From the NCBI GenBank assembly GCA_964506785.1, contig CAZDME010000067.1:1-5997 (forward strand): 5,997 bases of DNA, in the 5' to 3' direction. This DNA is from CAZDME01 sp964506785 [NCBI: uncultured bacterium]. Its GTDB lineage: Bacteria > CAZDME01 > JAYEMH01. The notes beneath the pieces are model-generated. The model was not told the DNA's origin and made no database searches. It saw only the letters and a program-made list of their open reading frames with translations. Positions 1 through 5,671 of this stretch are shown here, in pieces (position 1 is the stretch's first letter; each line of letters opens with the position of its first letter). The position numbers and the translations under genes are program-made.

Positions 1-468
1 ATGTATCCTAAAAAACATTTATATGGCCTTGATTTTGTCCAGTCCTCACGCGATTTAATTAATAAAATCGGCAAAAAATATAAGTGGAAACTAACCGGCC
101 ATATCTTCGATATGTTAAAACCGGATGAAAATTTTAAAATAAAGGAGAATAGTGTTGTTTTTACCATTGGCGCTATAGAGTAGTTAGCCAGTAAAGTCGA
201 ATTATTTCTGCAATTTCTTTTAAATAGTTCTCCGGGGTTATGTCTGCATGTTGAGCCGACTATTGAGTTATATGACCAAAATAACCTTATTGATTACCTG
301 GCAGTGAGATTCCATAGGAAAAGAGGCTATACGGAAAACTTCTTAACCAGGTTGAAGGAGTTGGAGGCGAAAGGGAAAATCGAAATTTTAAAGGTTAAAA
401 GACTTTTTTTTGGAAGTTTATATATGGAGGGATATTCCTGTATTATCTGGAAGATAAAGAAACGATAA
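1..468 (+). pseudogene. SAM-dependent methyltransferase, C-terminal part, interrupted by an in-frame TAG
   Basis: The frame is open from base 1 to a TAA at 466-468 except for one TAG at 181-183, giving 60 codons before it and 94 after it. The ATG at base 1 is probably an internal Met, because the segment reads like the middle of a methyltransferase domain: LYGLDFVQSS at about residues 7-16, then HIFDMLKPDE, then SVVFTIGAIE. After the TAG the same frame reads CLHVEPTIELYDQNN, RFHRKRGYTENFLTRLKELE and FFGSLYMEGYSCIIWK, which is the usual C-terminal half of this family as I remember it. It likely methylates a sugar or a related metabolite in the same cluster; the substrate is unknown. No good restart codon follows the TAG before an ATG at 424, so without readthrough the C-terminal third is lost. 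It could be a fresh pseudogene, a sequencing error, or a read-through gene. The methyltransferase assignment is from motif recall only. Confidence 0.65.
181..183 (+). other. in-frame amber codon inside the methyltransferase
   Basis: TAG follows Ile-Glu (IE) and precedes Leu-Ala (LA) in the methyltransferase frame. A single C-to-T change from CAG would produce it, and by recall Gln is the usual residue after IE in this family (inference). The frame is not shifted on either side. Confidence 0.9.
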
Positions 469-471
469 AAA

Positions 472-480
472 AGGGGTGAT
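472..480 (+). promoter_or_regulatory. ribosome binding site of the classical SDR gene
   Basis: AGGGGTGAT lies five T residues upstream of the ATG at 486. It closely matches the extended anti-SD complement (AGGAGGTGAT, one base short), and it supports the start at 486. Confidence 0.75.
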
Positions 481-485
481 TTTTT

Positions 486-1265
486 ATGGATTTAGGGATT
501 AAAGGGAAGTATGCACTGGTTACCGGAGGCAGCCACGGAATAGGGCGAAGCATTGCTCTAGCCCTGGCCGATGAAGGATGCAATGTAGCCATTTGTGCCC
601 GGGAGAAAGAACGTTTAGATAAGGTAGTGGGGGAGCTTAAGGCAAAGGGTGTCGAAAGTATCGGTATACCTGCCGATGTGCTGAGCCCAGAGGATATCGA
701 GCGGGTGATGAAAACTATTAACGATACCTGGGGGGCGATTCATATTTTGGTAAATAATGCCGGAGGCGGCGGAAGATGGGGAAGTGAAACCTTTGAGAAA
801 ACATCTGATGAGGTCTGGAGGGATGTTTATAATAAAAATGCTTTAGCCGCGGCCCGGTTTACGATGAAAGCCATTCCATTTATGAAAAAGCAAAAATGGG
901 GCCGGGTGGTTACAATTACTTCTATATACGGACGGGAAGGTGGCGGGCGGCCCTGGTTTAATATGGCAAAGAGCGCGGAAATCAGCCTGATGAAAACACT
1001 GGCGATGAATTTTGATTTGGTAAGAAGCGGCATTACCTTTAATAGCATTGCCCCGGGGGCTGTTATGATTCCAGATACTGGCTGGGAAAAGGAAAGGAAA
1101 GAAGACCCGGAATGGTTTAAAAAATATGTTTCCCAGCTTCCGCTTGGCCGTCTGGGTAGCCCTGAGGAAGTAGCTAGTGTTGTTCTATTTGTCTGTTCAA
1201 AAGAGGCGAGTTTACTTAACGGGGCATCAATCCCGGTGGATGGGTCAGAAGGCAGGAGTTTTTGA
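486..1265 (+). CDS. classical short-chain dehydrogenase/reductase with Phe in place of the catalytic Tyr
   Basis: This is a 259-residue protein, the usual length of a classical SDR, with a full Rossmann fold. The cofactor motif TGGSHGIG is at residues 13-20. Arg39 after the second beta strand suggests NADP(H). Asp64 is in the adenine-contact position, NNAG is at 90-93, and PG is at 190-191 with a VDG near the C-terminus. The catalytic tetrad would be Asn118, Ser146, residue 158 and Lys162, but residue 158 is Phe (codon TTT at 957-959) in the string WFNMAK, so YxxxK has become FxxxK. Normal reduction or oxidation of a carbonyl/hydroxyl needs that Tyr as acid/base, so the reaction is uncertain: it may be another acid/base (Tyr148 is nearby in sequence), a non-redox step, or a binding role. 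It probably acts on a sugar or nucleotide sugar, judging from its neighbours. It is the first gene of the tight run of genes and ends four bases before the next ATG. Confidence 0.93.
   Translation: MDLGIKGKYALVTGGSHGIGRSIALALADEGCNVAICAREKERLDKVVGELKAKGVESIGIPADVLSPEDIERVMKTINDTWGAIHILVNNAGGGGRWGSETFEKTSDEVWRDVYNKNALAAARFTMKAIPFMKKQKWGRVVTITSIYGREGGGRPWFNMAKSAEISLMKTLAMNFDLVRSGITFNSIAPGAVMIPDTGWEKERKEDPEWFKKYVSQLPLGRLGSPEEVASVVLFVCSKEASLLNGASIPVDGSEGRSF
1254..1258 (+). promoter_or_regulatory. ribosome binding site of the first extended SDR gene
   Basis: AGGAG sits inside the last codons of the upstream SDR gene, 10 bases before the ATG at 1269. The upstream TGA (1263-1265) lies between the two, which suggests translational coupling. 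Confidence 0.65.
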
Positions 1266-1268
1266 AAA

Positions 1269-2264
1269 ATGATAAAAGAGGATGTTTTAAAAAGTTTTAG
1301 AGGCAGAAACGTTTTGGTCACCGGTGGTACCGGTATGATCGGGAGACAGATCGTGGATATTTTGTGTGATGCCGGGGCAAAAGTTAAAATAGTCTCTTTA
1401 GATAACATAAAAATAAACGATAAAGCCGAGCATGTTCTTGGAGACCTGACTAATTTTGGGTTTTGTAAAAGAGAGACAAAAGGCATAGATTTTATTTTTC
1501 ATGTAGCCGGGATAAAAGGTTCGATAGAGGTTACCAAGACAAAACCGGCGAGTTTTTTTGTTCCGTTATTAATGTTTAATACCAACGTATTAGAAGCTTC
1601 GCGGGTTAACAAAGTTAAAAAGGTTGTCTACACAAGTTCCATTGGTGCATATTCAAGCGCTGAAGTTTTTAAAGAGACCGAGAATCTTGAGGGCCCTCCG
1701 ATGGATATGTTCCCCGGATGGGCAAAAAGAATGGCGGAGCTGCAGATTCAAGCCTATAAAGTTCAATATGGCTTAAACAATTTCTCGATTGTCCGGCCCT
1801 GCAACGTCTACGGCCCCGGAGATAATTTTGACCCAAATAACGCTATGGTCATTCCTTCTTTAATGTACAGGATATACCGTAAAGAAGACCCGGTTTTAAT
1901 CTGGGGGGATGGCACGGCCATACGAGATTTTGCTTACAGCCGGGATGTTGCCGAAGGGGTAATCTTAGCCCTTTATCATGGAACAAATTCAAGTTTCGTG
2001 AATTTGGGAAGCGGGAAAGGTTATTCTATTAAAGAGTTGGTTGAGACGCTTAGAAGTTTTCTTTCTTTTAATTATAGATTCGATACGACTAAACCTTCAG
2101 GGTTTCCCAGAAGGGTTATGGATATAACCTTAGCCAGGAAATTAATTGGGTATAGCCCGAAGACTTCTTTAGTGGATGGATTAAAAGAAACCTGGGATTG
2201 GTTTATAAATAATCAGGATGAGTATTTAAAAAGGAAAAATTACTTTAAGGAAAAGGGGCTTTAA
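1269..2264 (+). CDS. extended SDR, NAD-dependent epimerase/dehydratase family (GDP-fucose-synthase-like), catalytic Tyr replaced by Pro
   Basis: This 331-residue protein has the typical length of a nucleotide-sugar extended SDR. The N-terminal Rossmann motif GGTGMIG is at 19-25, and Asp45 after the second strand suggests NAD(H). GDL is at 58-60, YTSS at 121-124, RPCNVYGPGDNF at 177-188, and IWGDGT then a Y at 211-223. A C-terminal FDTTKPSG (271-278) and RRVMD resemble GDP-L-fucose synthase. The YxxxK position reads P-G-W-A-K (149-153), so Lys153 is kept but the Tyr is Pro (CCC at 1713-1715). The Cys and His used by GDP-fucose synthase for C3/C5 epimerisation are also missing: there is no Cys after the SS, and Met193 is where His would be. 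It is therefore unlikely to be a standard fucose synthase. Its substrate is probably an NDP-sugar, and its reaction is open. Its paralogue is at 3679-4653. Its stop codon is directly followed by the next ATG. Confidence 0.9.
   Translation: MIKEDVLKSFRGRNVLVTGGTGMIGRQIVDILCDAGAKVKIVSLDNIKINDKAEHVLGDLTNFGFCKRETKGIDFIFHVAGIKGSIEVTKTKPASFFVPLLMFNTNVLEASRVNKVKKVVYTSSIGAYSSAEVFKETENLEGPPMDMFPGWAKRMAELQIQAYKVQYGLNNFSIVRPCNVYGPGDNFDPNNAMVIPSLMYRIYRKEDPVLIWGDGTAIRDFAYSRDVAEGVILALYHGTNSSFVNLGSGKGYSIKELVETLRSFLSFNYRFDTTKPSGFPRRVMDITLARKLIGYSPKTSLVDGLKETWDWFINNQDEYLKRKNYFKEKGL
2253..2258 (+). promoter_or_regulatory. ribosome binding site of the cupin epimerase gene
   Basis: AAGGGG is 6 bases upstream of the ATG at 2265, within the end of the preceding gene. 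It supports this start even though the gap between the two genes is zero. Confidence 0.65.
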
Positions 2265-2768
2265 ATGATAGAGATATGCAAGACAAACCTGGGAGGGGTT
2301 TTATTGATTAAACCCACTTTTTTTGAGGATCACCGCGGCTATTATTTGGAATTATATAACGAGAAATTATATAAGTCAAAAGGAGTAGAGGTTGATTTTG
2401 TGGAAGACGACATCTCTATTGCCACCAGAGGAGTAATTAAAGGAATACACGGCGATGCTGTAACCTGGAAGCTAATATCCTGCCTGCACGGAGAATTCCA
2501 ACTGGCGGTCATAAACTATAATAGGGAATCAAAGGACTTTGGTAAATGGCAGTCGTTTGTTTTATCGGATGCCAATAAACACCAGGTGCTTGTTCCCCCC
2601 AAGCATGGCAATGGACACCTATGTTTAAGCGAAAAATCTATTTTTCACTATAAACAGTCTGCTTACTATGATCCCGCCAGGCAGTTTACGATAAAATGGA
2701 ATGACCCTAGATTCAATATTCAGTGGCCGATTAAAAATCCAATTTTGTCAAAAAGAGATGGCGCCTAA
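2265..2768 (+). CDS. dTDP-4-dehydrorhamnose 3,5-epimerase-like cupin (RmlC family)
   Basis: This 167-residue cupin is slightly shorter than standard RmlC (about 180). EDHRG at 21-25, FGKW at 92-95, LSDAN at 100-104 and WNDPRF at 145-150 are RmlC-family landmarks. Candidate catalytic residues are His62 (GIHGD), Lys69 (TWKLI), Tyr129 (FHYKQS) and Asp147. RmlC epimerises C3 and C5 of dTDP-4-keto-6-deoxyglucose through His and Tyr. Here the usual RGLHxQ motif is KGIHGD: Lys59 for Arg and Asp64 for Gln. HGNGHL (114-119) stands where RmlC usually has AHGF. This marks a divergent subfamily that likely acts on a different 4-keto NDP-sugar, such as the product of the neighbouring enzymes. Epimerisation at one or two carbons is inferred, and a pure binding or isomerase role cannot be excluded. 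It follows the upstream stop with no gap and is followed after 18 bases by the TIM-barrel gene in the same phase. Confidence 0.85.
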   Translation: MIEICKTNLGGVLLIKPTFFEDHRGYYLELYNEKLYKSKGVEVDFVEDDISIATRGVIKGIHGDAVTWKLISCLHGEFQLAVINYNRESKDFGKWQSFVLSDANKHQVLVPPKHGNGHLCLSEKSIFHYKQSAYYDPARQFTIKWNDPRFNIQWPIKNPILSKRDGA

Positions 2769-2780
2769 AAATTTCATTTT

Positions 2781-2784
2781 GGGG
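2781..2784 (+). promoter_or_regulatory. unusually close putative ribosome binding site of the TIM-barrel gene
   Basis: GGGG lies only two bases before the ATG at 2787, much closer than normal. Translation may depend on ribosomes arriving from the upstream stop at 2766-2768. No better in-frame start is visible between that stop and 2787, and the protein N-terminus looks right for the family. Confidence 0.35.
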
Positions 2785-2786
2785 AA

Positions 2787-3656
2787 ATGCTTTATATTAC
2801 TTCCTTGTGTTCAAAAAAAGAGAGAATAGATGAGGCTATCAAGGAGCTGGCGCAGTTAGGCTTTAAAAATATTGAACTTACCGGAAAAACAAAATTTTAC
2901 AGTGGTATCAAAAAAGATTTATTTGATTTAAAAAATAAATACCAGCTAAATTTCCTTATTCATAATTATTTTCCTCCCCAGGCCGATGAGTTTGTGCTGA
3001 ATCTTGCTTCTGAAGATGCTGCCTTGAAAGAAAAAACTTTAACTTTAATAAAAGAGGCAGTTGGCCTTCTAAGGGAATTTGAAGTAGAATTATACAGCAT
3101 CCATCCGGGATTTAGGAAGGATTTATCTCCCAAATTACAAGATGGATTTTTTGCTAATAAGACTGAAACCTTTACTCGCAGGGAAAATTTCTACCAAATG
3201 TTGGATTTTGTCGTGAAGGAAATTGTCCCTGAGGGCTTTAGAATTGCTGTGGAGAATCTTTGCCCGAAGGCATCTACTGATTTATATTCTTTTGTCAGTA
3301 GTCCACGAGATATCGAAGAATTTTTAGGTTTTTTTCAGGATAAACCCAATATAGGGATTCTGCTAGACTTCGGGCATTTAAATGTTACTTCTAATTATCT
3401 GAATTTTGACAAAGCTAAAATAGCCAAGGAGCTATTTCTTAAATATAAAGACCGAATATTTGAAGTGCATCTGTCAGAAAATGACGGCTATAAGGATTCC
3501 CATAATATTTCTTCCATCGATTCCTGGCAGATAGAACTTTTAGCGAAAAATAAAGAGGCGATACGGGATATCCCAATTGTTCTGGAGTGGCATTATGCCG
3601 CCGGTCCGTCGGCCTATAGAAATTTTGAAGCGATTAAAAATAAATTAGGTTTTTGA
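2787..3656 (+). CDS. TIM-barrel sugar phosphate isomerase/epimerase (AP endonuclease 2 superfamily)
   Basis: This is a 289-residue xylose-isomerase-like (beta/alpha)8 barrel, usual length for the superfamily. Motifs run in order: GFKNIELTG at 25-33 at the end of the first helix and second strand, HNYFPP at 59-64, SIHPG at 104-108, VENLCPK at 155-161, LDFGHLN at 193-199, VHLSEND at 227-233 and LEWHY at 266-270. Likely metal ligands are Glu156, Asp194, His197 or His228, and Glu267, as in metal-dependent sugar isomerases and epimerases. The pathway step is unknown. In this cluster it may epimerise or isomerise a keto-sugar or its phosphate, upstream of the kinase or on the nucleotide sugar. The family also includes nucleases and dehydratases, but the sugar context favours isomerase/epimerase. 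There is no signal peptide, so it is cytoplasmic. Confidence 0.85.
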   Translation: MLYITSLCSKKERIDEAIKELAQLGFKNIELTGKTKFYSGIKKDLFDLKNKYQLNFLIHNYFPPQADEFVLNLASEDAALKEKTLTLIKEAVGLLREFEVELYSIHPGFRKDLSPKLQDGFFANKTETFTRRENFYQMLDFVVKEIVPEGFRIAVENLCPKASTDLYSFVSSPRDIEEFLGFFQDKPNIGILLDFGHLNVTSNYLNFDKAKIAKELFLKYKDRIFEVHLSENDGYKDSHNISSIDSWQIELLAKNKEAIRDIPIVLEWHYAAGPSAYRNFEAIKNKLGF

Positions 3657-3664
3657 TTTAAAAC

Positions 3665-3671
3665 GGGGAGG
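3665..3671 (+). promoter_or_regulatory. ribosome binding site of the second extended SDR gene
   Basis: GGGGAGG is 7 bases before the ATG at 3679. This is one of the best SD sites in the cluster and sits in one of the larger intergenic gaps (22 bases). Confidence 0.75.
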
Positions 3672-3678
3672 AACTAGT

Positions 3679-4653
3679 ATGTTTGAAATGTACAAAAATA
3701 AGAAAATTCTGGTTGCCGGCGGAGCTGGTTTTGTCGGGACAAATCTAATAAAAAAACTTCTTCTTTTTGATTTTGATATTCGGGCCACAATGTATAGGAA
3801 AAAGCCAGCCATTGTAAAGAGGAAGGTCGAATATGTAAGATGTGACTTGACTAAAAAAGAAGACTGTCAGAAGGTGTCCAAAGACGTGGATTATGTTTTT
3901 ATGTGCGCGGCCAATACCTCCGGGGCGGCGGTTATGGAGAAAACGCCGCTGGTGCATGTTACACCTAATGTCCTGATGAACACATTATTGTTAGAAGCCG
4001 CTTATGAAGCAGGGGTTAAAAAGTTTTTGTTTATTAGCAGTAATACGGTGTATCCAGTAACGGAGCATCCGGTAAAAGAAGAGGAGATGATGCAGGGAGA
4101 GTTGTTTGAGAAGTATTTCTGTGTTGGTTGGATGAAAAGATTTACAGAAATTCTTTGCCAGATGTATGCAGAAAAAATAAAAAAACCGATGAAAACGATT
4201 GTTGTAAGACCCGCAAATATATACGGGCCGTATGACGATTTTAAGTGGGAAACCTCTCATGTGATCCCGGCCTTGATACGTAAAGTGGTAGAAAGGCAGG
4301 CACCTCTTGAAGTATGGGGTGACGGCACTGATATAAAAGAATTCATCTATATTGATGATTTTATCGAAGGGGTGCTGTTGGCAATGGAAAAAATTGAGGA
4401 ATTTAGCCCTATTAATATAGCGGCCGGCAGGCCAATCAGTATAAAAGAGGCTCTCCAGAGTATACTTAAAGCCGGTGATTATAAAGATGCAGAAATTATT
4501 TTTGATACTTCTAAACCGACAATGATTTCCAAACGTTTAATTGATACTTCTAAAGCAAAGAAGCTTCTGGGATTCGAAGCAAAAATTTCGTTTGAAGAAG
4601 GCATAAAAAGAACTATCGATTGGTATAAAGGGACAGTTAAAAATAAAACTTAA
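3679..4653 (+). CDS. extended SDR, NAD(P)-dependent epimerase/reductase (GDP-fucose-synthase-like), catalytic Tyr replaced by Val
   Basis: This 324-residue protein is close to GDP-L-fucose synthase in length and layout. The Rossmann motif GGAGFVG is at 14-20, and Arg40 after the second strand suggests NADP(H). CDLT is at 55-58, FISSNTVYP at 118-126, and VRPANIYGPYDDF at 176-188, followed by SHVIPALIRK at 193-202. His194 matches the catalytic His of fucose synthase (E. coli His179, by recall). EVWGDGT and the C-terminal FDTSKP (275-280) complete the family signature. The YxxxK position is V-G-W-M-K (149-153): Lys153 is kept, but Tyr is Val (GTT at 4123-4125). The epimerisation Cys after the SS is Asn or Thr here. 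So the fold, cofactor site and one catalytic His remain while the hydride-transfer Tyr is gone. It is a paralogue of the gene at 1269-2264. A C3/C5 epimerase or reductase role on a GDP-sugar is plausible but unproven. Confidence 0.9.
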   Translation: MFEMYKNKKILVAGGAGFVGTNLIKKLLLFDFDIRATMYRKKPAIVKRKVEYVRCDLTKKEDCQKVSKDVDYVFMCAANTSGAAVMEKTPLVHVTPNVLMNTLLLEAAYEAGVKKFLFISSNTVYPVTEHPVKEEEMMQGELFEKYFCVGWMKRFTEILCQMYAEKIKKPMKTIVVRPANIYGPYDDFKWETSHVIPALIRKVVERQAPLEVWGDGTDIKEFIYIDDFIEGVLLAMEKIEEFSPINIAAGRPISIKEALQSILKAGDYKDAEIIFDTSKPTMISKRLIDTSKAKKLLGFEAKISFEEGIKRTIDWYKGTVKNKT

Positions 4654-4654
4654 A

Positions 4655-4659
4655 GGGAG
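4655..4659 (+). promoter_or_regulatory. ribosome binding site that decides the kinase start
   Basis: GGGAG abuts the ATG at 4660 directly, too close to serve it, but it is 9 bases from the in-frame ATG at 4669. The start at 4669 also gives the family-like N-terminus MIISRTPFRISF, so 4669 is preferred. Confidence 0.7.
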
Positions 4660-4668
4660 ATGATAGAA

Positions 4669-5664
4669 ATGATTATTAGCCGAACACCTTTTCGCATATC
4701 TTTTTTTGGCGGGGGAACGGATTATCCTGATTGGTACCGGGAACATTCCGGGGCAGTTTTATCTACCAGTATTGATAAGTATTGCTATATCAGTTGCCGT
4801 CTCCTGCCTCCCTTTTTTGATTATAGATACCGAATTGTCTATACTCAACGGGAAGAGGCTAATAAAATATCTGAAATTGAACATCCGGCAGTAAGGGAAA
4901 CCCTTAATTTTTTAAAAGAAAAGCAGGGCTTACATATACATCATGACGGAGATTTACCGGCCAGGACCGGACTTGGTTCTAGTTCCACATTTACCGTCGG
5001 ACTGCTTAATGCGCTTTATGCCTTGAGAGGAAAGATGATTTCTAAAAAGCAGCTGACTCTGGACGCCATTCATATAGAGCAGGATTTGATTAAAGAGCAT
5101 GTTGGTTCGCAGGATCAGACTATTGCCGCTTTTGGCGGATTTAATAAAATTGAATTCACCAGGGATAATATCGAAGTTCATCCCATAACCCTGGAAGGCA
5201 GCAAAATAGATTTTTTTCAGAGGCATATAATGATGTATTTTACCGGTTTTTCCAGAATTTCATCAGAGGTAGCCAAACATCAGATCAAAGCCATACCGGA
5301 TAAACGGAAGGAATTAAAAACAATGTATGAAATGGTGAAAGAGGCGGTGAATATACTTAATAACAATCATCAGTCTTTCGATGCTTTTGGGAAACTTTTG
5401 CATGAAAGCTGGAAGCTAAAGAGGAGTTTGACCGATAAGATATCTACCTCATCTATAGACCAGATATATGAGGCAGCCAGAAGCTCAGGTGCTTTAGGTG
5501 GAAAACTACTGGGTGCCGGGGGCGGCGGTTTTATGGTCTTTTTTGTAAGGCCCGAACTTCAGACGAAAATTAGGGAAAAACTAAATAAATTGCTTTATGT
5601 CCCTGTCAGGTTTGAACGGCTGGGAAGTCAGATAGTTTATTACCGGCCTGACTACAATTTTTGA
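4669..5664 (+). CDS. hddA: GHMP kinase, D-glycero-alpha-D-manno-heptose-7-phosphate 1-kinase type
   Basis: This 331-residue GHMP-superfamily kinase has the family's usual length. The N-terminal SRTPFRISFFGGGTDYP (4-20) is typical of HddA-like kinases. The ATP-binding GLGSSS is at 101-106, preceded by DLPART. GSQDQ with Asp149 is the likely catalytic region, and the C-terminal GHMP motif is GALGGKLLGAGGGGFMVFF (274-292). HddA phosphorylates C1 of heptose 7-phosphate to give the 1,7-bisphosphate; a phosphatase (GmhB) then removes the C7 phosphate. The exact sugar cannot be read from sequence, so the symbol marks family, not proven substrate. Its downstream neighbour is a sugar-1-phosphate nucleotidyltransferase, which fits a kinase-then-activation order. 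An ATG at 4660 would add three residues but has poor SD spacing. It is in the same phase as the upstream gene. Confidence 0.9.
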   Translation: MIISRTPFRISFFGGGTDYPDWYREHSGAVLSTSIDKYCYISCRLLPPFFDYRYRIVYTQREEANKISEIEHPAVRETLNFLKEKQGLHIHHDGDLPARTGLGSSSTFTVGLLNALYALRGKMISKKQLTLDAIHIEQDLIKEHVGSQDQTIAAFGGFNKIEFTRDNIEVHPITLEGSKIDFFQRHIMMYFTGFSRISSEVAKHQIKAIPDKRKELKTMYEMVKEAVNILNNNHQSFDAFGKLLHESWKLKRSLTDKISTSSIDQIYEAARSSGALGGKLLGAGGGGFMVFFVRPELQTKIREKLNKLLYVPVRFERLGSQIVYYRPDYNF

Positions 5665-5671
5665 TTCATAT

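Noticed and set aside
404-411. Run of eight T as a possible slippage site or terminator tail
   Set aside because: The methyltransferase frame continues normally through it (Leu-Phe-Phe), and there is no G+C-rich hairpin in front.
827-1486. A 219-codon open frame on the minus strand
   Set aside because: It runs antisense across two clear + strand SDR genes, has no recognisable motif, and its composition is what the reverse complement of those genes gives.
3745-4260. Minus-strand open frames of 70 and 89 codons inside the second extended SDR
   Set aside because: They are antisense to a strong conserved gene and rich in Phe, Tyr, His and Arg, with no family resemblance.
4660-4662. ATG at 4660 as kinase start
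   Set aside because: The SD GGGAG abuts it with no spacing; the in-frame ATG at 4669 has proper spacing and matches family N-termini.
4706-4894. A 62-codon + strand frame overlapping the kinase in another phase
   Set aside because: It lies wholly inside the GHMP kinase and has no SD of its own; the hydrophobic look comes from the out-of-frame kinase codons.
4954-5226. A 90-codon minus-strand frame within the kinase
   Set aside because: Antisense shadow of the GLGSSS region, with no homology signal.
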